Source of the DNA: Telmatospirillum sp.
Lineage (GTDB): Bacteria; Pseudomonadota; Alphaproteobacteria; Rhodospirillales; Magnetospirillaceae
Direction of reading: 5' to 3'
NCBI GenBank assembly: GCA_009712185.1
Contig: WASQ01000076.1
Location: 58,632 to 120,972, forward strand
DNA: 62,341 nt
Position 1 is the first letter of the stretch. Each line of letters begins with the position of its first letter. The notes beneath the pieces are model-generated. The model was given only the letters and a program-made list of their open reading frames with translations, ran no database searches and was not told where the DNA came from. This document shows positions 9,852 to 18,468 of the stretch, piece by piece. The translations under genes and the position numbers were made by a program.

Positions 9852-11483
9852 TCAACCCGCCAGGGGATGAGAGGCGTCAACGGTAATGACGCCGATCAGC
9901 TTCATGACGTCGCCGTTAGCCAGGGTCAATGTCACCGTGTTGGTGCCATGCAACGTCTGGGCTGTGGCGCCCAGTTCGCTGTCGGAGACAAACAGGACAC
10001 CTTTGGTCAAGGCGAAAATGCTGAAGGCGACGCTGGGATCGTCGAACACGACCAGTTGGATCGGGCCGCTGACGGTGCGTTCGTAAGCGGAAACGGCCAT
10101 TGACAGATAATCGGTGGGCCGCATCGAACCCGTCACCGCGTGCGTTCCGGAATAGGCGAAGTCGTTGAGGACGTTCAGAAGATCGGTCGGAGACGAGGTG
10201 TTGATATCTGTGTTTGTCGAACCGGCGGGAATGGTCCCGGGATGGGACTCTGCGGCCGGCGTTCCGCTGGAGCCGGGGGACGAGCTTGAGGGGGCGCCGG
10301 ATCCCGACGTCTCGGCCGGCGACCCGCCGATGATGGCCGGCGAACTGGAGGCTGGAGAGGACGCCGATGAGGGTGAGCCGTGGCTATTGGCTTCCCGGAT
10401 CAGCGAGAAAACCTGAATGGCCTGTGGGTCCAGATCGCTCAGGGTCAGGTGGTGGCTTGCGTCGGCGGACGGCACGGCGACGGCACTGGAATCGACCGTC
10501 GCCGGAACGACGGCATGAATGGTCGAGTGAAACGGAATATGGTCCGATAGCCCGGTCATGCCGGAAAATTGGGCCGTTGCGGCGGTACTGTGCGCGGTGT
10601 CGCCGGTGTGTGACGCGACCGGGAGAGGGGTGGTCAGGGTGACGGATGCGGTCGTCAGCACCGGCCCGCGGTCGAAGGAGACCGCGTCAGGGGCTGCCAG
10701 GTCTAGGATGGTGACGGCATCATGCGGCGAAACGACGGTCGGAACCGCGGCCACCGGCGCGTCATCAAGGGCCGCATGGACCACCACGGGCTGCGCCTGG
10801 GTGGCGGCCAAAGCCGATCCCGACGGCATCGTGAGCTCGACGCTGTGATCGATCAGCGGGGCAATCGCCGCGATCGCAATCGCCATCAGGGAGGCCAGTG
10901 GCGTGCCGGATTCGGCGGCTCCGGACGTGCGGGACAGGACCTTGTCGGCGTGGACGGGATCGGCCAGCAGAAGCTTCAGCAGGAAACCGGTTTCTCCGTG
11001 ATGCCCGTTTTCTCCGTGATGCCCGTCTTGCAACGACACCTGAACCGGATCGGCCGCACCGTCGGCGGCCTCGGCGCGATGGGCATAAAACAACGCTGTC
11101 GCCACAAAAGCGGTCAGGACAACGGCGGGATGAAGGAACAGAGACGCGCCGTTCGTCGCCCGGGGCATCACCAAGGGCTGCTGGCGGACAAGCTGATCGA
11201 TGATGTCGCGGAAATTGGCGCCCCGGTAAGATTGCTCGACGACAGCGCTGGCGGCCACATATTGCCCGTCGATCCGCGCGAAATGCACAACCACGTCGCC
11301 ATTATCCGCGCGGCAGAAAACGAACCAGGGCTCCCCCTCATCCGAAAGGCCCATGTCGGTTTCGACCGCCAGACCGGCCTTCCCCAACAGGTCAACGACA
11401 CGATAAAGCTCGGACAACTCATGATTCTGCCACGGGCGGGGAGCCCTTTCCCGTGCGCCAAACGCGTAGACGACAGCCACCAT
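9852..11483 (-). CDS. Unknown bitopic membrane protein with Ser-rich exterior
   Basis: A 543-residue protein I cannot assign. Residues 1 to about 105 form a compact, probably cytoplasmic domain (WFVFCRADNGDVVVHFARIDGQYVA is its clearest stretch, given here as two parts: WFVFCRADNG and DVVVHFARIDGQYVA). One transmembrane helix follows (about 116-135). Then come a GHHGENGHHGE repeat, a second hydrophobic stretch (SLMAIAIAAIAPLI), a long low-complexity Ala/Ser/Thr/Pro region (about 250-440) and a folded C-terminal part with TNTVTLTLANGDVMKLIGV. That last stretch resembles ends of secreted beta-rich proteins. It lies 28 bp downstream of the XRE regulator on the same strand, so the two are probably co-transcribed. 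Its place beside the secretion genes suggests a role at the cell surface or in control of secretion. Confidence 0.6.
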   Translation of the reverse strand: MVAVVYAFGARERAPRPWQNHELSELYRVVDLLGKAGLAVETDMGLSDEGEPWFVFCRADNGDVVVHFARIDGQYVAASAVVEQSYRGANFRDIIDQLVRQQPLVMPRATNGASLFLHPAVVLTAFVATALFYAHRAEAADGAADPVQVSLQDGHHGENGHHGETGFLLKLLLADPVHADKVLSRTSGAAESGTPLASLMAIAIAAIAPLIDHSVELTMPSGSALAATQAQPVVVHAALDDAPVAAVPTVVSPHDAVTILDLAAPDAVSFDRGPVLTTASVTLTTPLPVASHTGDTAHSTAATAQFSGMTGLSDHIPFHSTIHAVVPATVDSSAVAVPSADASHHLTLSDLDPQAIQVFSLIREANSHGSPSSASSPASSSPAIIGGSPAETSGSGAPSSSSPGSSGTPAAESHPGTIPAGSTNTDINTSSPTDLLNVLNDFAYSGTHAVTGSMRPTDYLSMAVSAYERTVSGPIQLVVFDDPSVAFSIFALTKGVLFVSDSELGATAQTLHGTNTVTLTLANGDVMKLIGVITVDASHPLAG

Positions 11484-11511
11484 GACGTGATCCGGATATT
11501 TTGAAAACGGC

Positions 11512-11856
11512 CTAGTGAACGTCCTTTTCTGTTGCTGCGCAAGAGCTTTCCGGATCGGATGCCTCGCCGAACAACAATCGATAGGTCTCGGGATCGTAAT
11601 ATCGCATGAGTTGCTTCACGAAATCCGCCGGACGGATGTGCAAAGCCGCCGCCCAGCGTTCGTAACGATCAGGAGGGATTCGTCCGCGGCCGACCTCCAG
11701 TTGCGAGATGAAGGTGTAATATTCGACACCAACCCGCTCCGCCAGTTGGCGCTGCGTCAGACAGGCCTTCTCCCGCAATTCCTTCAGCCATTTGCCGGCG
11801 TCCTTACGCAACTTCTGGACGTCATGTCCGGCACTTTGTTGGGGATGTGCATACAT
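11512..11856 (-). CDS. XRE-family helix-turn-helix regulator
   Basis: A 114-residue DNA-binding protein. The HTH spans about residues 22-75 (LTQRQLAERVGVEYYTFISQLEVGRG), which is a clear Cro/CI-type fold. It is followed by a short helical tail that mentions no ligand domain. An extension upstream of ATG 11856 is possible but has no family resemblance. A near-perfect TGTACA-N8-TGTACA palindrome lies about 70 bp upstream (11925-11944), consistent with autoregulation. A related site overlaps the promoter of the surface-protein gene at 18469. It is divergent from the type I secretion operon and most likely the local regulator. Confidence 0.82.
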   Translation of the reverse strand: MYAHPQQSAGHDVQKLRKDAGKWLKELREKACLTQRQLAERVGVEYYTFISQLEVGRGRIPPDRYERWAAALHIRPADFVKQLMRYYDPETYRLLFGEASDPESSCAATEKDVH

Positions 11857-12429
11857 CGTTCGCAATCCACGACATAAAAAAGAGGGGACCAAATTATCCA
11901 CAGGATAGGAGAAAACCCGAGGCATGTACAGAAGTTACTGTACAAGATTTTTCTCCCCTTTTCCGAAGGTCCGAGGGCCGGACGCGACCTGCGGCCGCCG
12001 ATGGCGGAGGATGGGTCGCCGGACAATTTTCTTCCCCCTTCCGGTGCGGAGAGGGGATGCCGGACCTCCGGCTTCACCTCCATTTGCTTCGATGATCGCA
12101 AGACCATGAAACCGCTCACGTTGTTCAGGGGGGATCTGCACGGGGCGGGTCGGGGCAACGATTCGCTTGCGTCCAAAAGGGGTAATCGCTAGTGTCCGAT
12201 CCGCTTTGTCATCTCGGTTATGGCGGGGTCCGCAGGAAAAATGCGGGAGTGACCGGGGCGGGGGACCGCCTGAAGGTCCGGGACTTCTAATCGGTTCAAG
12301 GGTGGACGTGCCGGTGCGACGCAATCCGTGGCAGAAGGGCCTCAGGGCCGACAACAGTAACTTCCTTACCGGATCCGGACTTTCCATCGCCTTAATGGGG
12401 GCGTCCGCCGCGTGGGAGGTATCCGGGCA
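11857..12429. other. Divergent intergenic region, regulator/secretion operon
   Basis: This 573-bp stretch separates the XRE gene and the secretion ATPase. Besides the palindrome at 11925-11944 it holds a GGAGGT ribosome-binding site at 12414-12419. I see no convincing gene: the overlapping short frames translate to Arg/Pro/Ser-rich shadow sequence. Promoters for both directions must lie here, but I cannot place them confidently. Confidence 0.5.
11925..11944. promoter_or_regulatory. Candidate operator TGTACAGAAGTTACTGTACA
   Basis: This is two TGTACA half-sites separated by 8 bp, within an almost perfect 20-bp inverted repeat (the two central positions of GAAGTTAC do not pair). It lies upstream of the XRE gene. 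A relative, TGTAAAGTCACTGTACA, occurs at 18389-18405 before the surface-protein gene; both are preceded by GC-A. Binding by the adjacent XRE protein is inferred from position. Confidence 0.55.
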
Positions 12430-14133
12430 ATGGTGAAACGGAAGCAGAAGTCGGAACTGGCGCTGGCGCTCGGAAAATGTCGGGGTGCTCTCCTTGGCGC
12501 CGGCACATTCAGTTGCTTCATTAACCTTCTGGCGCTGATTTCCCCCCTCTATATGTTGCAGATCTATGACCGGGTGCTGGGCAGCCGCAACGAGACCACG
12601 CTCGTCGTGCTCACGGTCATCTGCGCCAGCCTGCTCGCCGTCAGTTCCGCGCTTGAGGTGATGCGCTCACGCGTGCTGGTCCGCATCGGCGGCCGCATGG
12701 ACGAATTGCTGAACGGGCGGATTTTCAATGCCGTCTTCGATCTGGCGATCCGGCATCCCGGGGCAGCCTCAACCCAGGCATTACGTGATCTTGACACCAT
12801 TCGTGAATTCCTGACCGGCAACGGCCTGTTCGCCTTCTTCGACGCCCCCTGGATGCCGATCTATTTCGCCACCGTCTTCATGATCCATCCGATGCTCGGC
12901 TGGATCGCCGTGGCGGGCGGCGTCCTGATTTTCGGTCTGGCCATCGTCAATGAAGTGGCGACGCGTCATACCCTGGGAGATGCCAACACAAACAATATTG
13001 CCGCCTCCCGCTTTGCCGACGGCAGTCTCCGCAATGTCGAGGCCTTGCAGGCGATGGGCATGGTGGATGGCGTCTATGGCCGCTGGAAGGACAAGCGCGC
13101 CCGGGTGCTGCAGTTGCAGGCCGCCGCCAGCGACCGCGCCGGCGTGATCCAGTCTCTGTCGCGATTCGTCCGGGTTTCGCTGCAAATGGCGATCCTTGGC
13201 GGCGGCGCCTATTATGTTTTGCAAAACGAGATCACCGCCGGCCTGATGATCGCCGCCTCCATCGTCATGGGCCGCGCCCTGGCGCCGATCGAGATGGCAG
13301 TGGCGACGTGGCGGCAGTTTCTGATGGCGAGATCCTCCTATGAACGTCTGACGGAGCTGTTGCAGGTCATTCCCGCCAACGAGGAGTTCATGCCGTTGCC
13401 GGCGCCGCAGGGCAATTTGTCGGCGGAAAGCATCGTCGTTGTTCCTCCCGGTGCGGCGGCCCCGGGGTTGAGGGGCGTGTCCTTCCGGGTCGCCGCCGGC
13501 GATATTGTCGGGGTCATCGGTCCCAGCGCTGCCGGAAAATCGACCCTGGCGCGGGTCATGGTTGGCGTCTGGCCGGTGCAGTCCGGGACGGTGCGCTTTG
13601 ATGGTGCGGATCTCAAGACCTGGGACCGGTCCCGCCTCGGGCCCTCGATCGGCTATCTGCCGCAGGACGTGGAACTGTTCGAAGGCACCGTCGCAGAAAA
13701 CATCGCCCGTTTCGGCGAAGTCGACGCCGATGCCGTGGTGGCTGCCGCGCAGGCTGCCGGCGTCCATCAACTGATCCTGGGGTTGCCGAAAGGCTATGAC
13801 ACGCAAATCGGTCCCGGCGGTCAGGCATTGTCCGGAGGCCAACGCCAGCGTGTCGGCCTGGCCCGCGCGCTGTACCGGACCCCGCCGGTGCTGGTGCTCG
13901 ACGAGCCCAATTCAAATCTCGATACCGAGGGCGAGGAGGCTTTGGCACGCGCCATGGCGCAGTTCAAGGAGAGGCGCCAGACCGCCCTCGTGATCACCCA
14001 CCGCCTCAACCTTCTCGCCGGGGTCGACTATATCATGGTGATGAACCAGGGGATGATCGAGCAATTCGGTACCCGGGACCAGATCCTGGCAAAATTCGCC
14101 CGGCCGACGCCGGTCGTCGCGACGGGGGCGTGA
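12430..14133 (+). CDS. Type I secretion permease/ATPase (PrtD/HasD-like)
   Basis: A 567-residue half-transporter that powers export of an unfolded substrate across the inner membrane. The N-terminal membrane domain (about residues 15-300) includes SPLYMLQIYDRVLGSRNETT, typical of the PrtD/RsaD branch, with no C39 peptidase-like domain. The ATPase domain has Walker A GPSAAGKST (364-372), signature LSGGQRQRVGLARAL (about 467) and Walker B VLVLDEPNSNLD. ATG 12430 is preceded by GGAGGT at good spacing; a GTG at 12412 overlaps that site and is less likely. It is the first gene of the exporter operon, with the membrane-fusion gene starting 2 bp after its stop. The closest functional analogy is SapD/RsaD/PrtD. 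Confidence 0.95.
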   Translation: MVKRKQKSELALALGKCRGALLGAGTFSCFINLLALISPLYMLQIYDRVLGSRNETTLVVLTVICASLLAVSSALEVMRSRVLVRIGGRMDELLNGRIFNAVFDLAIRHPGAASTQALRDLDTIREFLTGNGLFAFFDAPWMPIYFATVFMIHPMLGWIAVAGGVLIFGLAIVNEVATRHTLGDANTNNIAASRFADGSLRNVEALQAMGMVDGVYGRWKDKRARVLQLQAAASDRAGVIQSLSRFVRVSLQMAILGGGAYYVLQNEITAGLMIAASIVMGRALAPIEMAVATWRQFLMARSSYERLTELLQVIPANEEFMPLPAPQGNLSAESIVVVPPGAAAPGLRGVSFRVAAGDIVGVIGPSAAGKSTLARVMVGVWPVQSGTVRFDGADLKTWDRSRLGPSIGYLPQDVELFEGTVAENIARFGEVDADAVVAAAQAAGVHQLILGLPKGYDTQIGPGGQALSGGQRQRVGLARALYRTPPVLVLDEPNSNLDTEGEEALARAMAQFKERRQTALVITHRLNLLAGVDYIMVMNQGMIEQFGTRDQILAKFARPTPVVATGA

Positions 14134-14135
14134 TC

Positions 14136-15536
14136 ATGCCCTTGCCAGCGATTTTTCATAAAAAACTCGAATCCGCGACGCTCGATATCCTGCACAAAGG
14201 AACGGCGCTGGTCACCCGTCTGGACAGCAATCTGACGCCGGTGGACAAACTGGGCGACGTGCGCCGACCGCTCTGGATCGGGATTATGATCATCCTGGTG
14301 ACGTTCGGCGGCGTCGGCCTGTGGGCCGTGACCGCGGAACTCGACAGTGCCGCCCAGGCGCCGGGAGTCGTTATCGCGGAGGGCAACCGGCGGATCATCC
14401 AACATCTCGAAGGCGGCATCGTTAAAGAGATCCTGGTGACCGAAGGGCAGGAGGTTAAGGCCGGAGACGTCCTGGTTCGCCTCGACGACGTCCGGGTAAG
14501 GGCGCAGCTTGGCATCGTCCAGGCCGATCTCGACCTGCAAAGGGCGGTGGAGGCCCGCCTGCTGGCCGAGCGCGATGGCCTCAAGGAGCCTCAGTTTCCG
14601 AAGACCCTGCTGGACCGCATGCAGAAGGACGTCACGGTCGCCAACATCGTCAACGGACAGCGGAATCTGTTTTTCGCACGGCGCGCGACGATGAAGGGTC
14701 AACACGAGATTCTGGATCAGCGCATCAACCAGAACAATGAGCAAATCGCCGCCATCCGGTCGGAGGCCGAGGCAAAAGGCAAGCAGATCGCCCTGATCAA
14801 CGAAGAACTGTCGGATTTGTCCGGCCTGCTCGACGCCGGTTATGTGACCAAGACCCGGGTTCTCGCCCTGCGCCGCGAAGCGGCCCGTCTGCAAGGCGAA
14901 TTGGGGGAGCATCAGGCCACCATCGCCCGCACCCAGCAGGCGATCGGCGAGGACCGGCTGCAGATCCTCCAGATCGAAAAGCAGCGTCAGGAGGAAGTGG
15001 CAAAGGAACTGCGCGACGTCCAGGCCCGGATCACCGAGGATTCGGAACGTCAGGTGGCCGCCGAGGACCAGACGCGCCGTGTCGACATCACATCTCCGGT
15101 GGACGGAGCCGTGCTCAATCTCATGATTCACACGGTCGGTGGTGTCATCACACCCGGTTCTCCGATCATGGAAATCGTACCGTCGGACGAAAAGCTGGTG
15201 GTCGAGGCACAGGTCAATCCGCTCGATATCAACACCGTCCACGCGGGCCAGGACGTCGCGCTGCACGTCAGCGCCGCCGGCGCCCGGTTGATTCCGGTGA
15301 TTTACGGCACCGTGGAAGGGGTTTCCGCCGACCGCGTCACCGATCAGAAAACGGGCCATGCCTATTACAAGGCGAAGATCACCGTTTCGAAGGACCAGCT
15401 TTCCCGTCTGGGCGATGTGAAACTGCAAAGCGGCATGGCGGTGGAGGCGATGATCTCTCGCGGTTCGCAGTCGGCCCTGCATTACGCGGTGAAGCCACTG
15501 CTGGAAAGCCTGACCCGGTCGTTCCGCGAAGAATGA
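14136..15536 (+). CDS. Type I secretion membrane-fusion protein (HlyD family)
   Basis: A 466-residue periplasmic adaptor. It has a short cytoplasmic N-terminus, a single TM (about residues 46-68), and a lipoyl/barrel-sandwich half with EGNRRIIQHLEGGIVKEILV. A long alpha-helical hairpin (about 135-310, rich in Gln/Glu/Arg) follows, then the second half-lipoyl segment (ITSPVDGAVLNLMIHTVGG) and the conserved HlyD tail with GMAVEAMI. It bridges the ATPase at 12430 and the outer-membrane channel at 15796. A GTG at 14130 overlaps the upstream stop and could extend it by two residues. Length is typical for PrtE/HasE-type adaptors. Confidence 0.95.
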   Translation: MPLPAIFHKKLESATLDILHKGTALVTRLDSNLTPVDKLGDVRRPLWIGIMIILVTFGGVGLWAVTAELDSAAQAPGVVIAEGNRRIIQHLEGGIVKEILVTEGQEVKAGDVLVRLDDVRVRAQLGIVQADLDLQRAVEARLLAERDGLKEPQFPKTLLDRMQKDVTVANIVNGQRNLFFARRATMKGQHEILDQRINQNNEQIAAIRSEAEAKGKQIALINEELSDLSGLLDAGYVTKTRVLALRREAARLQGELGEHQATIARTQQAIGEDRLQILQIEKQRQEEVAKELRDVQARITEDSERQVAAEDQTRRVDITSPVDGAVLNLMIHTVGGVITPGSPIMEIVPSDEKLVVEAQVNPLDINTVHAGQDVALHVSAAGARLIPVIYGTVEGVSADRVTDQKTGHAYYKAKITVSKDQLSRLGDVKLQSGMAVEAMISRGSQSALHYAVKPLLESLTRSFREE

Positions 15537-15795
15537 CCGGCCGTCCGGGTGACGATATAACGAGATGGGGCATGGGCGTGGGGGCTTGCGAAAAGAACCT
15601 GCGGCGGGGCCTGTTTTCCCCCGGCCCAGAGTCGCCGGCCCGGAGGCGCCGGCCAGGGGAGGCCGGGAAAGGAGCCGCGATCCGGGCCTGGCCGTACGGT
15701 CCGGCAACGGAGCGTCCATCCTTCCGGCGTCACGCTCTGTCCCGGTGCGATCGACCGTTCTTCTTCCAGCCGACTTCCTTTAAGGTGTTCCCGTC

Positions 15796-17232
15796 ATGAC
15801 CCGCCTTCGTCCGTGCCTCTTGTCCACCGTGGCCTTCCTGTTGTTCGCCGGCTGCGGCGCGGCACGGGCGCAGACACTGGAGGAGGTCCTGGTGACCACC
15901 TACACCAGCAATCCGCAGATCGAGGCCGATCGCGCCCGCCAGCGGGCGTCCGACGACGACGTCGCCCGCGCTCTCGGCGGCTGGCGCCCGGTGGCTACCT
16001 TGCAGGTGCAGCACGGCCGGGGGCACGATATCTACCAGTACAAACAGACCAAGCGGAACATCAATCCCCTTTATCCCGCCAATCCCTCCTATTCCGTCCA
16101 TGAATGGCGGACGCCCGACAATCTTCTGCTGCAGATCCAGCAGGCCATCTATGACGGCGGCCGGACCAGCGCCGATCTCCGCCATTCTCAACTGGCGGTA
16201 GAGGCTGGGCTGGCGACCATGGTGTCGGTGGAACAGCAGGTCTTGGGCGGTGCCGTGCAGGCCTATTACGACCTCTACCGCGACCAGGAGATCGCGGAAC
16301 TGGCCCGGCAGAACGTGGCCTGGTTGCAGGAGCAGGCCAATGCCGTGCATGCCCGCTATCAGGTGAAGGACGTCACACAGACCGACGTCGCCCAGGCGGA
16401 GGCTCGACTTGCCAAGGGGCTTTCCGACCAGACCACGGCGGAAGGAACCCTGGAGGTAACGCGGTCGGCGTTCCAGGCCGCGACGGGGATTGTTCCGGGT
16501 GTCCTTCCGTCGCCGCCACCCGCGCCGGTGGCCCTGCTGCCAACCTCGAAGGACGAGGCGATGGCCCTGGCCGAGACCAATCCCGACATGAGGGCCGCGC
16601 AGCTCACCGCCCAGGTGGCGGAGGCCGATGTCGACTATATGGCCAGCGGCTTGATGCCCACCCTGTCCCTCCAGGCCACGGCGCGGCGAATGAACGACAG
16701 CGATCAGGCCTATCTTGGCACCACGGACCATCAGGTTCTTCTGTCGCTCAGCATTCCCCTGTACGAGGGGGGGGTTTCCGCGGCGCGCACCCGCGGGGCG
16801 AAGCAAACCGCCGGGCAGAAGCGACTGGAAGCCGATTACACCCGGCGCAAGGTGACCGATCAGGTCAACCGTGCCTGGCAGCAGTTGCAATCGGCGCGCG
16901 CCAATATCCGTTCGCTGACCGAGCAGGTGCGTGCGGCCGACGTGGCGCGGACCAGCATCCGCGCCGAAATGCGGGTGGGCACGCGCACGGTTCTCGATCA
17001 GCTCAACACCGAGCAGGAACTGATGGACGCGAAGATTTCCCTCTTGCGCGCCCGCCATGACGAGACGGTGGCGAGTTATGGCGTCCTGATTTCAGTCGGG
17101 CATCTGACGGCCAGCGCGTTAGGGTTGCCCGTGGAGATCTACGATCCCGCGATCCACTATGAGAAAGTCCGCAATCAGTGGATTGGAACGGGGATCGACG
17201 AGGATTATGGAAAGGACCGGAAGCCGGAGTGA
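15796..17232 (+). CDS. TolC-family outer membrane efflux/secretion channel
   Basis: A 478-residue protein with a signal peptide (cleavage near ARAQ, residue 26). Two TolC repeats follow: the first has NPQIEADRARQRASDDDV and LLQIQQAIYDGGRT; the second has NPDMRAAQLTAQVAEADV and LSLSIPLYEGGVSAARTR. LYDGG/LYEGG turns are family hallmarks. It completes the three-part type I exporter. The 259-bp gap from the adaptor gene shows no gene, so it may have its own promoter or remain in the operon. The C-terminal tail after the second repeat is short and charged. Confidence 0.94.
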   Translation: MTRLRPCLLSTVAFLLFAGCGAARAQTLEEVLVTTYTSNPQIEADRARQRASDDDVARALGGWRPVATLQVQHGRGHDIYQYKQTKRNINPLYPANPSYSVHEWRTPDNLLLQIQQAIYDGGRTSADLRHSQLAVEAGLATMVSVEQQVLGGAVQAYYDLYRDQEIAELARQNVAWLQEQANAVHARYQVKDVTQTDVAQAEARLAKGLSDQTTAEGTLEVTRSAFQAATGIVPGVLPSPPPAPVALLPTSKDEAMALAETNPDMRAAQLTAQVAEADVDYMASGLMPTLSLQATARRMNDSDQAYLGTTDHQVLLSLSIPLYEGGVSAARTRGAKQTAGQKRLEADYTRRKVTDQVNRAWQQLQSARANIRSLTEQVRAADVARTSIRAEMRVGTRTVLDQLNTEQELMDAKISLLRARHDETVASYGVLISVGHLTASALGLPVEIYDPAIHYEKVRNQWIGTGIDEDYGKDRKPE

Positions 17233-17376
17233 CCATGGCACCGCGCTGCGGGACGCTTTTCGGCTGAACAGGTGCCGAAGGCGTTTGATGCGCGATCGAG
17301 GACCTGTCGGCCGAAGCGATCAGGACGAGGCGCGGCGGACGCGTCCATTGACGGCCGGACGCGGAGGACCATCATC

Positions 17377-17988
17377 GTGAGCAAACCGGACCTCTATCAA
17401 ATTCTCGGCGTTCCCAGAAACGCGACCCGCGCGGCCGTCAAGGCCGCCTACCGGGCCAAAGTGAAGCGCGTTCATCCTGATGTCGGCGGGAAGCCCGAAG
17501 ACTTTCGCCTGTTGCTGCTGGCGCGGGATATTCTGTCGGACGCGGACCGGCGGCGCCGCTATGACGAGTCCGGCATTTTGCCGACGGAGACGATCGAGAG
17601 GAACTTCGACTCGAAGGTCTACGTCGCTGCCGGAGACGTCCTGCTGGCCGTGTTGCCGCAGATCAAAAGTCCGAATTACGAGAATGTCCTGATTCTGATG
17701 CGTGAATGGGTCGCCTCGCATCTGGTCGAATTGGAGAGGCGCGTCTCTGACCTGGACTTGTCCGTGGAAAAAATGACGGTTGTCGAAGCCAGGATTCAGA
17801 CGGACCGAAAAGACAATCTGCTTCGTTCCCTCGTTGCCGGCCGCCGGGGCGATTTGCGCGATCAACGCGAGTTGGCGATGCAGGAGCACCAGCTTTACGA
17901 ATCAGTTCAGGATTTTCTCGACGATTATCACTATTTCACGCAGATCGAGAATGTTCTGATTTCGACCGACATCTGGTCCAGCCGCTAA
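17377..17988 (+). CDS. J-domain (DnaJ-like) co-chaperone
   Basis: A 203-residue protein. The N-terminal J-domain (residues 3 to about 65) has LYQILGVPRNATRAAVKAAY, the HPD triad (33-35, in VHPDVGG) and a clear helix IV (DADRRRRYDESG). No Gly/Phe or zinc-finger region follows. The remaining about 135 residues form an unfamiliar helical domain. GTG 17377 was chosen because GGAGG lies at 17363-17367; open frame upstream is Arg-rich filler. It lies 144 bp after the TolC-family gene and before the large secreted-protein gene. A J-protein can direct a DnaK to a substrate, so a role in keeping the export substrate unfolded is plausible but unproven. Confidence 0.88.
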   Translation: MSKPDLYQILGVPRNATRAAVKAAYRAKVKRVHPDVGGKPEDFRLLLLARDILSDADRRRRYDESGILPTETIERNFDSKVYVAAGDVLLAVLPQIKSPNYENVLILMREWVASHLVELERRVSDLDLSVEKMTVVEARIQTDRKDNLLRSLVAGRRGDLRDQRELAMQEHQLYESVQDFLDDYHYFTQIENVLISTDIWSSR

Positions 17989-17996
17989 TACCAGCC

Positions 17997-18134
17997 TGTG
18001 CTGATCGGACCCGATCAGCACAGCCCGCAGTTGCCGGGCGGGTTTCTCCGAAACCCTTGGCTTCGTTCGCTATCCACTCGCGGGCCCTCATCGGGCCAGC
18101 CAACCGGCGACGAGCAATCCTCAGCGCCGGTTGG
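17997..18134. other. Structured intergenic region with four hairpins
   Basis: Four inverted repeats follow the J-domain gene. They are a perfect 12-bp stem with a 2-nt loop (17997-18022, TGTGCTGATCGG/CCGATCAGCACA); GGGTTTC-TCC-GAAACCC (18040-18056); GGCCC-TCATC-GGGCC (about 18083-18097); and CCAACCGGCG...CGCCGGTTGG (18100-18134). None has a strong U-tract, so simple termination is not the only reading. A structured RNA or mobile repeat is possible. The rest, to 18363, shows no gene. Confidence 0.5.
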
Positions 18135-18363
18135 TATAGGCCTTTCCACCCGGTGAAGCTGGGCATTCCGGTGGCCGGCGGGGTGCCTATGCCGGTCGCG
18201 AGAGGATCCCTTCCCTGATCTTCGGAAGACCGGCGGCTATCCCGTTCGGCCAGATCGCAAAGATCATCCCGGATATGAGCTGGTTTCTTCAATTGACTGA
18301 AGAAAAATGTCTTTTTCCCGACGGGTTGGCGAAAATTCCGGGAGCCATCCCGCGAGTTTCGCG

Positions 18364-18405
18364 TTGACTTTCTTCCCAAATCGATGCATGTAAAGTCACT
18401 GTACA
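18364..18405 (+). promoter_or_regulatory. Promoter and candidate operator of the surface-protein gene
   Basis: TTGACT (18364-18369) is a good -35 box. A TGTAAA at 18389-18394 would be the -10 with a long 19-bp spacer. That TGTAAA is also the first half of TGTAAAGTCACTGTACA (18389-18405), a degenerate relative of the palindrome upstream of the XRE gene. Binding there would occlude RNA polymerase. It leaves an untranslated leader of about 65 nt before the start codon. Confidence 0.5.
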
Positions 18406-18468
18406 GGAGAGGTGGGGGACTCGCCCCTGCCCTTCGCCTGTCTTAAACCCATCGTCAGGAGTTTTCCG

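Noticed and set aside
12001-12436. Small frames between the XRE gene and the secretion ATPase
   Set aside because: They overlap in several frames, with compositions typical of GC-rich intergenic DNA and no ribosome sites.
17936-18379. A 147-codon minus-strand frame in the structured intergenic region
   Set aside because: It spans all four hairpins and the end of the J-domain gene and has no ribosome site. It is more likely non-coding, though I could not exclude a repeat-borne reading frame.
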